Positions 39,376 through 47,934 of a stretch of 64,000 bases of DNA are shown in pieces. Source of the DNA: JAAYDI01 sp052034005 (GTDB lineage Bacteria; Planctomycetota; Planctomycetia; Pirellulales; Pirellulaceae); NCBI GenBank assembly GCA_052034005.1, contig JBPOJB010000004.1:1-64000 (forward strand), read 5' to 3'. A model generated the notes under the pieces. It saw only the letters and a list, made by a program, of their open reading frames with translations, had not been told where the DNA came from and did not search any database. A program made the translations under genes and the position numbers. The number at the start of each line of letters is the position of its first letter. Positions within the stretch are counted from its first letter, which is position 1.

Positions 39376-42300
39376 ATGAGAACCGCATTCCTAGTCTTGG
39401 CGATCGCTCTGGCTGCACTCGTCTCTCCGCGGGCCGTGGGGGGCACCACCTTGGGCATCGATGGCACCCGGCTGACGATCGACGGCAAGGCGACGTTCCT
39501 GCTCGGGTTCAGCTACTACGGCGCACTGGGGGCTTCGGAGAGCAGCGTGCGGCAGGACCTCGATGACGCGCAGCGTGACGGGTTCAACTGGCTCCGCGTC
39601 TGGGCGACGTGGAACAGTTTCGGCCAGGACGTCTCGGCGTTCGACGCGGTCGGCGCGCCGCGGCAGCCTTTCATGGACCACCTCAAGTGGCTGGTGGCCG
39701 AGTGTGACCGCCGCGGGCTGATTGTCGACGTGACGCTGGCACGCGGCAGCGTCCAGGGACAGTCTGCCATCGGCGGCGGCCTGCCCGATTTCGACGCGCA
39801 TCGGCGGGCTGTGACGTCCCTGGTGACCGAACTCCGGCCGTGGCGCAACTGGTTCCTCGACCTGGCCAACGAGCACGACATCCGGGACTTCCGTTATGTC
39901 TCGGCGCAGGAGATCAGTCAGTTGCGGGCGTGCGTACAGGAAATAGACCGCGACCGGCTGGTCACCGCGTCCTGTGGCGGCCACGACCTGGACGAGGTGA
40001 GCCTGCGGCGGGCTCTGCTGACAGAAGAGCTGGACTTCATCACCCCTCACCGGCCGCGGCATGCGGCGTCGCCCGGGGAGACCGAATCGGTCACCCGCGC
40101 GATGCTGGAGACGATGAAGCAGATCGGCCGCGTCGTCCCCGTGCTGCATCAAGAGCCTTTCCGCCGCGGCTTTTCCGCGTGGGAGCCGTCCGCCGACGAC
40201 TTCCTCACCGACCTGCGCGGCGCGGTCGCCGGCGGCGCGGCCGGCTGGTGTTTCCACAATGGTTCCCAGCGGGACGTGCCCGACGGCCAACCGCGCCGTT
40301 CGTTTGACATGAGCGGCCGGCGCCTGTACGACCAACTCGACCCGGAAGAGCGGCGGATGCTGCACCAGTTGAGCCGGGACCGGTTCTGGAGCCGGTCCGC
40401 TGCGCACTCCCCGGGCGCGGAGGCGGCAGCGCCGCCGACCGGGGCTCCGGTCCGCGCCGGGGAGCCCGCGACCCGGGTCTCGATCCACCAGGGGCGCTGG
40501 CAGATCAACGGCCGGTGGACCAACCCCGGTTCGGCGGCCGAAGGGCTGTTGATGAACGTGCGGATGGTCAACGCCGTATTCGAGGACGCGAACAAGCCTG
40601 ACTTCGACGCGGAGGCGAACATGGACGAGTTCATTGCCGCCATCCCCGCCTACACGGCGCACGGCGTGAACGCCTTCACGATCTGCCTTCAGGGAGGACT
40701 GCCCGGCTACGAAGGGGCCGTCAACTCGGCCTTCGAAGCGGACGGCGCGTTGCGTCCATCCTATCTCGCCAGGGTCGAAAAGGTGATCGGCGCTTGTGAT
40801 CGCGCGGGAGCGGTGGTGATTCTCGGTTGTTTCTACCAGCGGCAGGATCAACTGCTGGAAGACGAGGCGGCGGTCCGACGCGCGGTGAGCAATGTGGCCG
40901 CGTGGATTCGTGAGGCGGGGTTCGGGAACGTGGTGCTGGAAATCACGAACGAGTTCGGCCATCCGGGGTTCGACCATCCACTGCTCCAAGCGGCGGCCGG
41001 CCAGGCGGAGCTGATTCGGCTCGCCAGACAGGTGCACCCGCAGCTGCTCGTGTCCACCAGCGGCCTCGGTGACGCACGCCTGGCGGACGAGGCCGCTCAG
41101 GCGGCCGATTTCCTGCTGATCCATTTCAACACTACTGACCTCGCCGACTACGGCCGGCGCATCGAAGCACTCAAGAAATACGAGAAACCGATCGTGTGCA
41201 ACGAAGACGAAAAATGCGGAACTGATGGGGCGCGAGCCGCGCAGCGTTGCGTGGAGCACGGCGCCGCGTGGGGCTTGATGGAATTCGAGGTCAACCAGCG
41301 GGCACCGTTCCGCTTCCAGGGATCCGATGACGACCCGACCGTCTATGCTGCCCTGCGGCGGCTGACGACCCCGCCCGCGGACGGGGACTACTTCCCACCT
41401 TCTGAATCGCAGGGGGGCTGGCGCACGCTGACCGACCCCGGCGAGATCCGGCGCCTGGCGGGCATGGATCCGGAGAGGCTCGCTGAACTCCGCGACTGGT
41501 TGCTGCGGTCTGACGACCGCAACTTCGCGGCGGTCGTGATCCGCAACGGCTACATCGTCTTGGAAGTCGAGCGGGGCAACAGCGCGAAAACCGATATAGG
41601 GCGCGTCGCTTCGGTCTCGAAAGCGGTCTGCGCCACCGTGCTGGCGATCGCTTCCGAGCAGAGCCAATCGGGCGCGCTGCCCCGCCGGATGACGTTCGAC
41701 GACCTGGCGTTCGACTTCATCCCGTGGGCTCAGCCGTTGAGTGACCCGCGCAAAGCGCGGATTACGGTCAAGCAGCTGCTCAACCATACGTCGGGGCTCT
41801 GCCCTGAAGCGCTCGGGGCGCCGAACGACGGCAGCTGGGAGTACGTGCTCGGCCTGAGCGGCGATCCGCGCACGGCGCAGTTGGCGTTCGATCCGGGGAC
41901 GGGCTGTGGTTACTCGACCCATGGGCCTTGCCACGCCGCGCTGGTCTGCGAGACGGTGACGGGCAGGCCGTACGACGAGTTTGCGGTTGAGGCGCTGTTC
42001 AAGCCGATCGGCTGCGAGCACTGGTGGTTTCAGTACTATGACGGTGGACCTCGGATCGGACGGCATCCTTCACACGCGATAGGGATGCCCGCCCGCGACC
42101 TGGCGCGGATCGGGTACTGCCTGCTGCACAACGGGCGCTGGGGCGGCCGCCAGATCGTCCCCCAGTGGTTCATCGACCAGACCGCCCAGCCGACCCACGA
42201 CGTGGAGACCCGGGAACTCCGCTGGCAGTTCAACCCGCAGATCTTCTCGCACGGCTGGGAGCTCCCCGCCCGGTTGGCCGGAGACAACACCGAGCATTGG

Positions 42301-42516
42301 CGTGGCGACGGTATCCCGCCTGATGCCCGTTCCAAGTTCGGTTCCGGCGGTCAGTTGCTGGCGTTTGTTCCCAGCTTGCAGCTGGTCATCGCACGCCAGA
42401 CCGGCAGCGCCGGCGGGTGGGATTACGTCGGATACCTTCGCCGTGCCTGTGCGGCCGCGCTCACGCAGCAGCCCATGGAGTCGCCATCGGACGGCGAGCG
42501 CGCACCGGCACCATGA
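39376..42516 (+). CDS. Secreted fusion of two GH5-like TIM barrels and a class-C beta-lactamase-like domain
   Basis: The protein is 1046 aa. ATG 39376 follows GGAAGGG and opens a signal peptide. Barrel 1 (about 25-330) starts LTIDGKATFLLGFSYYG and has Glu166 in DLANEHD. Barrel 2 (about 365-665) starts RWQINGRW and has Glu526 in LEITNEFGH, both positioned like the acid/base of GH5-type enzymes. The C-terminal domain (about 690-1030) has Ser746-Val-Ser-Lys749 (SxxK), Tyr846-Ser-Thr in place of YxN, and a late FGSGGQ, matching serine beta-lactamase/esterase folds. Three hydrolase-like units in one chain is uncommon. Esterase action on glycan decorations is a reasonable guess for the last domain; antibiotic hydrolysis is less likely. 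Confidence 0.83.
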   Translation: MRTAFLVLAIALAALVSPRAVGGTTLGIDGTRLTIDGKATFLLGFSYYGALGASESSVRQDLDDAQRDGFNWLRVWATWNSFGQDVSAFDAVGAPRQPFMDHLKWLVAECDRRGLIVDVTLARGSVQGQSAIGGGLPDFDAHRRAVTSLVTELRPWRNWFLDLANEHDIRDFRYVSAQEISQLRACVQEIDRDRLVTASCGGHDLDEVSLRRALLTEELDFITPHRPRHAASPGETESVTRAMLETMKQIGRVVPVLHQEPFRRGFSAWEPSADDFLTDLRGAVAGGAAGWCFHNGSQRDVPDGQPRRSFDMSGRRLYDQLDPEERRMLHQLSRDRFWSRSAAHSPGAEAAAPPTGAPVRAGEPATRVSIHQGRWQINGRWTNPGSAAEGLLMNVRMVNAVFEDANKPDFDAEANMDEFIAAIPAYTAHGVNAFTICLQGGLPGYEGAVNSAFEADGALRPSYLARVEKVIGACDRAGAVVILGCFYQRQDQLLEDEAAVRRAVSNVAAWIREAGFGNVVLEITNEFGHPGFDHPLLQAAAGQAELIRLARQVHPQLLVSTSGLGDARLADEAAQAADFLLIHFNTTDLADYGRRIEALKKYEKPIVCNEDEKCGTDGARAAQRCVEHGAAWGLMEFEVNQRAPFRFQGSDDDPTVYAALRRLTTPPADGDYFPPSESQGGWRTLTDPGEIRRLAGMDPERLAELRDWLLRSDDRNFAAVVIRNGYIVLEVERGNSAKTDIGRVASVSKAVCATVLAIASEQSQSGALPRRMTFDDLAFDFIPWAQPLSDPRKARITVKQLLNHTSGLCPEALGAPNDGSWEYVLGLSGDPRTAQLAFDPGTGCGYSTHGPCHAALVCETVTGRPYDEFAVEALFKPIGCEHWWFQYYDGGPRIGRHPSHAIGMPARDLARIGYCLLHNGRWGGRQIVPQWFIDQTAQPTHDVETRELRWQFNPQIFSHGWELPARLAGDNTEHWRGDGIPPDARSKFGSGGQLLAFVPSLQLVIARQTGSAGGWDYVGYLRRACAAALTQQPMESPSDGERAPAP

Positions 42517-42892
42517 GGGCTCGCGCGGCGGCGCCGCTCGGCTTCCAGCTGGGGTGGTGAAAATCGGGGAAAACTTCGCCTGTCCTGCTGTGGGAAGATT
42601 TGTTCCATTGGTGATCGTCTCTGGACGTCGATGAGCAAGCCGGTGTGTCCGTACCGGCGGATAGGGACGCATGACGACGCCTGAGATTAGGGCCGTCCCG
42701 TTGGGACTTGGGTCTGGTGGGTGTACGCGACCCTGCGGCCCGGCTCGCACGGCTCGCCGGGCCTTCGCCCTGGGCTGTGATAGAGCGGACGGTCCCGGCG
42801 CGGGCCATGCTTGTGATCGTCAGCCGGCGCGGGCTAGAATCAGCCCGGTGCTCCATCCCGTATCTTGCGCCGCGTTGCAGGTGTGCCGCGCC
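42517..42892. other. Intergenic region with a GC-rich stem-loop
   Basis: An 8-bp stem (GGCCCGGC 42737-42744 with its complement 42756-42763) lacks a T-run, so it is at most a weak terminator after the fusion gene. The next gene's frame stays open across part of this region, but it carries no signal or domain there. Confidence 0.4.
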
Positions 42893-45493
42893 ATGATCCG
42901 ATGTCCAATCTGGCTGCTTGCCGCTGCCTGGCTCATCGGCTGTGGATCATTGTCGGCGGCGGACGACTCCGCACGGCTCTGGATTCCCATGTCCCCGGCG
43001 ACCTGCTCGGCGGACGAAGGCTGCCAGTGGCTGCCGAGCGGCTCCGAATTCGATTTCCCGGCCGAGCGGATTCGGCGCAACCTCCACTATCTCGCTGCGC
43101 CGCAACCGGGCGAAGACTGGACGCATTGGCTGCAGGCTCTGCGGGATTACCGCACGTCGGTTCGCTCGCGGTTGAATGACCCGGCCGCGATCGCCATCCA
43201 CATGCGGTTCGACGGCGTGCGGGCCTGGGCGCGCGCGGCGCGCGGCTGGGCCTGGGCGGTCGATCTGGCCCCGGGCGAGGAGGTGCGGTTGCATGGCGAG
43301 GCCCGCGTGCTGGACGGCAATGACCGGCTCTGCGTGGCGTTCGATTTTCTGGGCCGGACCGCCGGCCTGGACGGGCCCTGGCAGGGCTGGTCCGGCGTGG
43401 TTGATGCGGCGACGCTCGGCCGCGAGGACGGCTGGCACCGCTTCGAGGTCACCGTGACCGTCCCGCTGTTCGACGCCGGCGCGCAGTGGGTTCGGCCCAT
43501 CCTGGGAATGGATGGGACCTTCGACAAGACACCGGGCCATGTTGCTCTGCGCAGGCTGGAATGGGGCGTGGTGAGAACCGCCGCGCGGGAGCGGGCGTAC
43601 GACGAGCTGCGAGCCGGATTGCCCGAGCGTGTCGAGTTCGACGATTCGATCTATGGCCGCGCGGACCAGCAGTGGATGACGCGGAACTTCGTGTGCGGCT
43701 TTCTGTTCACTTATGACCGTTCGTTCTGGGATCCCGACCAGTTGGAGTATCGGATCGGGCCCTTGTGTGCGGATGCGGTTCGCGAGTTCGGCGGCTACGA
43801 CTCCGTCGTCATCTGGCATGCGTACCCGCGGATCGGCACGGACCGGCGCAATCAGTTCGATTTCTTTCGCGACATGCCGGGCGGGCTAGCGGGCGTTCGG
43901 GGTGCGGTGCGCGCGTTTCAGCGTCAGGGCGTGCGCGTGTTCCTGCCGTATAATCCGTGGGACACCGGCACGAGTCGCGAGCAGGAAAGCGATGACGACG
44001 CGCTCGCCCGACTGGTCGAGGCTACTCAGGCCGACGGCCTGTTCCTGGATACCATGCTCGCAGCGCCCACGGGCCTGCGCGAAGCGATCGATGCCGTCCG
44101 ACCGGGCGTCGCGTTCGAACCGGAGGGCCATCCCTCGCTGGCGGAGATGCAGCAGTGCAGCGCCTCGTGGGCCCAGTGGCTCCTGGCGTACCCGGAAATC
44201 GGCGTGCTGCATCTGAAGTGGATCGAACCGCGCCATATGCAGCATCAGATTCGCCGCTGGGACAAGTCGCACCAACCGGAGCTGGCCGCGGCCTGGCTCA
44301 ATGGCAGCGGCATACTCGTGTGGGAGAACGTCTTCGGCTACTGGAACCCGTGGAACTCCGAAGACCGCGCGACGCTGCGCAGGATGGCGCCCGTCTGGCG
44401 GCACTTCGCTGACCACTTCGCCCGGGGTGACTGGCTGCCGTACTATCCGATTCCGCAACCGGGTACGTACGCCTCGTGCTGGCAGCGCGGCGGGACGCGC
44501 TTGTGGACGATCGCCCGGCCGGAAGGAGGCGCCGCGGACACGATCGCCCTGGAGATCGATGATCGCGCGGAAGAGTTCGTCGATCTGTGGCAGGGGGTCC
44601 CGATTCGGCCGACAAGGATCGACCGCAAGGTCCGCCTGGAACTGCCGCTCATCCGATACGGTGCGGTCGCAGCGTTTCCACGCGGTGCAGCGGACGCGTC
44701 GTTGCAGGAGCTCGTCGCCGCACAGCGGGAAGAGGCGCGGCGGCGCGTGCCGACTCCGCAGGAAGATGACTGGATTCGCGCGCAGAGCGTCATCGACCCG
44801 GTGGCCGACCCACACACGGCATCGGTTCCGCAGCCAGGCGGCCAATTCGTCCGGCCGGGCATGCTGACCGTCGACGGCGGCCGGTTCACCTTCACATTGC
44901 GGCACATGCGGCGGGAGTGTGGCTGCTATCCCGATCCGGGTACGCCGCCGGAGGAGTGGGACGCGTTCCTGATTGGGACTCCGCACGATCAACCCCTGGA
45001 GCACGTCGTGACAGCCGACGTAGCGCGGTGCCAGATCGATGCGTCGCCTGTCAGCAACGCGCAGTTCGAGACGTTCCTCCGCGACAGCGGCTACCGGCCT
45101 GCGATCCCCGACAACTTCCTGAAGCACTGGGGAGGCGCTTCCTGCCCGGCGGAGCTGCGCGACCGGCCGGTCGTGTACGTCGATATCGAGGATGCCCGGG
45201 CGTACGCCGACTGGGCCGGCACACGACTGCCCAGCGAGTGGGAGTGGCATCGCGGCGCCGCGCAACACGCCGCGGCGTTCCAGCGCGGGGAAGTCTGGGA
45301 GTGGACGGAAGGCGTCCGCGATGACGGCCACACGCGGTTCGTCATGTTGCGTGGTGGTTGTCGCTGGAAAGCCGAAGGTTCCATCTGGTATTTCCCGACC
45401 GGTCCGCAGCCGATCGAGACGCACGCCAAGTTCCTGCTCCTGGCCCCCGGACTCGATCGCTGCGCCACCATCGGTTTCCGTTGCGCGCGCTGA
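42893..45493 (+). CDS. Lipoprotein: glycoside-hydrolase-like barrel fused to SUMF1/FGE-like domain
   Basis: The protein is 866 aa. ATG 42893 opens a lipoprotein signal with lipobox Leu-Ile-Gly-Cys (LLAAAWLIGCGS), so it is probably lipid-anchored. A beta-sandwich (about 90-240) precedes a TIM-barrel-like region (about 245-520: VIWHAYPRIGTDRRNQF, FLPYNPWDTGTS, GLFLDTMLAAPTG) and a beta domain. The last 200 or so residues resemble the formylglycine-generating-enzyme fold (VSNAQFETFLRDSGY, YADWAGTRLPSEWEWHRGAA, VWEWTEGVRDDG, LRGGCRW, GFRCAR). The paired copper-binding cysteines of true FGE are not seen, so this domain is probably structural or binding rather than the maturase for the nearby sulfatase. 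Confidence 0.8.
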   Translation: MIRCPIWLLAAAWLIGCGSLSAADDSARLWIPMSPATCSADEGCQWLPSGSEFDFPAERIRRNLHYLAAPQPGEDWTHWLQALRDYRTSVRSRLNDPAAIAIHMRFDGVRAWARAARGWAWAVDLAPGEEVRLHGEARVLDGNDRLCVAFDFLGRTAGLDGPWQGWSGVVDAATLGREDGWHRFEVTVTVPLFDAGAQWVRPILGMDGTFDKTPGHVALRRLEWGVVRTAARERAYDELRAGLPERVEFDDSIYGRADQQWMTRNFVCGFLFTYDRSFWDPDQLEYRIGPLCADAVREFGGYDSVVIWHAYPRIGTDRRNQFDFFRDMPGGLAGVRGAVRAFQRQGVRVFLPYNPWDTGTSREQESDDDALARLVEATQADGLFLDTMLAAPTGLREAIDAVRPGVAFEPEGHPSLAEMQQCSASWAQWLLAYPEIGVLHLKWIEPRHMQHQIRRWDKSHQPELAAAWLNGSGILVWENVFGYWNPWNSEDRATLRRMAPVWRHFADHFARGDWLPYYPIPQPGTYASCWQRGGTRLWTIARPEGGAADTIALEIDDRAEEFVDLWQGVPIRPTRIDRKVRLELPLIRYGAVAAFPRGAADASLQELVAAQREEARRRVPTPQEDDWIRAQSVIDPVADPHTASVPQPGGQFVRPGMLTVDGGRFTFTLRHMRRECGCYPDPGTPPEEWDAFLIGTPHDQPLEHVVTADVARCQIDASPVSNAQFETFLRDSGYRPAIPDNFLKHWGGASCPAELRDRPVVYVDIEDARAYADWAGTRLPSEWEWHRGAAQHAAAFQRGEVWEWTEGVRDDGHTRFVMLRGGCRWKAEGSIWYFPTGPQPIETHAKFLLLAPGLDRCATIGFRCAR

Positions 45494-45536
45494 CCTCCGG
45501 AACGTGGCGTTCGGCTATGCGCGGTTCCGACGCGGG

Positions 45537-45582
45537 CCGCGGCGTCGTGACAGCCCGGCCCGCGGCGTCGTGACAGCCCGGC
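45537..45582 (+). repeat. 23-base perfect tandem duplication
   Basis: Two adjacent identical 23-mers (45537-45559 and 45560-45582, each containing GCGGCGTCGTGACAGCCC) lie 43 bp after the lipoprotein stop codon. This looks like a recent slippage or duplication event. Confidence 0.9.
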
Positions 45583-45602
45583 CTGCGGACGCAACAAAAA
45601 AA

Positions 45603-45640
45603 AGGTCATGGTACGTCGCTCCGTCGTCATACCATGACCT
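45603..45640 (-). terminator. Rho-independent terminator (minus strand), distal
   Basis: A perfect 11-bp stem (AGGTCATGGTA and complement) with a 16-base loop is followed on the minus strand by T8 (plus-strand A8 at 45596-45603). It could also shape the 3' end of the plus-strand lipoprotein transcript. Confidence 0.8.
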
Positions 45641-45746
45641 CTATCCTGAAACGGGATGACCAGATGGCTATCCCGCCCTCCCGGTCTCGTGTACCCGTTG
45701 TATCGGCTATGGCGCACCGGTGGCTCAAGCCGATTCTGAAAGAAAA

Positions 45747-45775
45747 GGGGCGAGTCCGGCTGGCGGACTCGCCCC
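45747..45775 (-). terminator. Rho-independent terminator (minus strand), proximal
   Basis: A perfect 12-bp stem (GGGGCGAGTCCG and complement) with a 5-base loop is followed on the minus strand by TTTTCTTT. It lies 175 bp beyond the stop of the Cys-rich protein gene. Confidence 0.8.
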
Positions 45776-45950
45776 TGGCGTCCTTTCTCGCACCATCCCG
45801 GACATACTCCCCAACACAATCCGGGCGGGTCAGGAAAGGTCGGTGGTCAAGTCGGGCTGCACGGCGCCACCGCGCGGGCCATTGCGGTGCGAGACGGAAC
45901 TGGGGACCGGCGCACCGCAATAGCCGCGCCGCAGGCGACGCCGACGCGGA

Positions 45951-46646
45951 TTATCGTGGCGGCAGCCGACCAGTGCGCTGCGGCGACCAGCCTCGGCGCG
46001 AAGATGTCACGACGGGCTCGTGGGCCGCAGGTGGATCGGATGGCGGAGACGGTTCCGGCTCCACAGCCTCCTCCGGTTGTGCCGGAGTGGGCTGGGCCGG
46101 CTCACCGATCTCGTGCGTAGCCGTCTCGGCCGGCATCATCATCTCCGCGGGGGCCGCGTCGTCGCAGCTGCAGGAGGGCATTCGGCGACACGCGGGACCG
46201 CTCAGGCGCGCCCGCAGCGCCGGAAAGCGGCAGCTCTCAAGCAGCGGGCTCGGCCGTGCACGGCATCCAAGACAATCGCGAAAACTGGGGTAACAGCGGG
46301 AAGATTCGCACGCAGCTGTGATCCCCCAGCAGCGCTGTCGGTCGGCGCAGTAGGTCTCCCAGAGCGGACCGAATCCACCAAAATACTCAGCGCAACAGTC
46401 ACAGTCGTCCGACTTGCGCTGCGCGCCGTACCCCGGGTGGGAGCCCACGTGCGGCGGGTGCAGAGCGGTTGGCAGCACCGAGACCGCAGGATCACTCTCC
46501 ATCAATGTCGGGTTGTTGGCCAGCGCCGGCCCACTGAGGTTCATGCCGGGCGGCACGGGAACGGGATCGTCCGTGGGGCCCGCTGCGTACGTCGGATGCA
46601 CGCACAACAGGCCCAGCAGAACAATCAGGACGAGATGTCCTCGCAT
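45951..46646 (-). CDS. Secreted cysteine-rich protein with acidic Pro-rich tail, function unknown
   Basis: The protein is 231 aa. ATG 46646 has an excellent site (AAAAGGAGTCGATC) and a signal peptide (MRGHLVLIVLLGLLC then HPTYA). The mature part has about 13 Cys between residues 80 and 160 (DDCDCCAEY, YCADRQRCW, FRDCLGC, SCSCDD). The tail is rich in Pro, Glu and Ala with repeated PAQP/EPSP elements, ending basic. I do not recognise the family. The Cys pattern suggests disulfide cross-linking or metal binding, and planctomycete walls are known for Cys-rich proteins, but that link is speculative. Two terminators follow it. Confidence 0.75.
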   Translation of the reverse strand: MRGHLVLIVLLGLLCVHPTYAAGPTDDPVPVPPGMNLSGPALANNPTLMESDPAVSVLPTALHPPHVGSHPGYGAQRKSDDCDCCAEYFGGFGPLWETYCADRQRCWGITAACESSRCYPSFRDCLGCRARPSPLLESCRFPALRARLSGPACRRMPSCSCDDAAPAEMMMPAETATHEIGEPAQPTPAQPEEAVEPEPSPPSDPPAAHEPVVTSSRRGWSPQRTGRLPPR

Positions 46647-47109
46647 GATCGACTCCTTTTCGAGAGGGGGAGTTCCGTCATTGGGGAGGCCGCAAGGGGG
46701 GGGATAGAACGGGTACCAGGTTGGCCCAGGGGTTGTGGAACACCGATCCACGTAGCGCACGGCGTAAAGGTGTGCCGCGGCGGGTGTCCTGCTACCCGTC
46801 ATTGTGAACATGCCCCGCAGTTCTCATGCAGGCAAATGGTGGTGTTTCTTTTTTTCAACAACTCTCCAGCGTTAACCTGTTGCAGACGACATATCCTGAC
46901 CGGTCGCCATGTGATGGGCGTGGCGACCCCGCCGACCGGTGGCCCGGCGGCCACGGACCGCGAGGGGGGCAGCCGTCGCCGGACAGACGCGGATCGGCCG
47001 GTTATGCAGGGCATCCGGGTTGCCGTCGAGTTCGCAGTCGGGATACGATCAGGCATTGGGCGCGTGCCTCTCGGCGATTCCGGATAGTGTGGCGGCAGGT
47101 TGTCACGGC
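46647..47109. other. Divergent intergenic region
   Basis: It lies between the minus-strand Cys-rich gene and the plus-strand LRR gene. It contains a G8 run near 46696-46703 and a T7 run near 46849-46855. No gene or clear promoter was recognised. Confidence 0.4.
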
Positions 47110-47934
47110 ATGACGGACACTTCAGAGATCCATGACGATGCGGACGGCGTATCCGGTTCCGGCCTGCGCGGTGCGGAAGTCGAGTTGGGCGAGTCGCATC
47201 GGCCGCGTTTCTGGCTGCGGATGCTGGTCGGAGTGGCGTTAGTGATCGGCATGGCCGTTGGCTATTTCGCCATGGGGTATCAGAAGGCGGCCCGGCAGGC
47301 GGAGGCCATCGATGCGATCGTGCGGGCCGGCGGTCGCGTCTACCTGGACTATCAATGGTCGCAGGACGAGCCGGTGACGGACGCGAAACGGCCCCAGGCG
47401 GCCTGGGTCCGGCGCTTGATCGGCGACACCCTGCTGGACCGCGCGGTCGCGGTGGATCTGCGGGGCGTGGAACGGCCGGACGACATTGCCCGTTTGCTGC
47501 TTCTGCTGCCCTATGTGTGCGACATCCGTGCCGGCGATACGCTGTTGTCGGACGAGTCGCTGGCGGCCTGGCGCGGGAAACGTGGGCTCACCGGGCTCGA
47601 CCTGCAGGGCACTCGGGTCACGGATGCGGGCATCGAGCACCTGTCGCACTTGTCTGGGTTGGCAACCCTCTCGCTTGCGCGGACCGCCGTCTCCGACAAG
47701 TCGGTTGCGGCCCTTGAGCGGTGTCGGCGGCTCGAGAAGCTGGACCTGTCGGACACCCGGGTGAGCGCATCGGCGATTCAGCGTTTGCGCGACCGCCTGC
47801 CGAAATGCCGCATCAAGGCGACAGCTTCGCGTGCGGCCCGGTCGGCGATCATCCGACACCTAACCGGCTCAGCGACTCTTCGAACTCCGGTCGCGGCAAG
47901 TGGGGAAACAGGTTGCACCAGCGCTCGGAGTTGA
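47110..47934 (+). CDS. Single-pass membrane leucine-rich-repeat protein
   Basis: The protein is 274 aa. ATG 47110 opens an acidic 33-residue cytoplasmic segment, then a membrane helix (about 34-57, MLVGVALVIGMAVGYFAMGY). The outside part has LRR turns of planctomycete type: GLTGLDLQGTRVTDAGIEHL, GLATLSLARTAVSDKSVAAL, RLEKLDLSDTRVSASAIQRL. The final 30 residues look non-repeat and overlap the convergent reductase gene by 86 bp, so the natural end may once have been earlier. It probably mediates protein interaction; the partner is unknown. Confidence 0.8.
   Translation: MTDTSEIHDDADGVSGSGLRGAEVELGESHRPRFWLRMLVGVALVIGMAVGYFAMGYQKAARQAEAIDAIVRAGGRVYLDYQWSQDEPVTDAKRPQAAWVRRLIGDTLLDRAVAVDLRGVERPDDIARLLLLLPYVCDIRAGDTLLSDESLAAWRGKRGLTGLDLQGTRVTDAGIEHLSHLSGLATLSLARTAVSDKSVAALERCRRLEKLDLSDTRVSASAIQRLRDRLPKCRIKATASRAARSAIIRHLTGSATLRTPVAASGETGCTSARS

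Larger units (their letters stand above)
45494..45950. other. Intergenic region with tandem repeat and two minus-strand terminators
   Basis: It holds a 23-base tandem duplication and two strong hairpins (listed separately). A third small stem at 45652-45675 (CGGGAT and its complement, 12-base loop) lies between them. No protein-coding gene is supported in the roughly 105 bp between the terminators. Confidence 0.6.

Noticed and set aside
39391..42066. An 891-codon minus-strand open frame
   Set aside because: It is antisense to the triple-fusion gene, with no recognisable motif.
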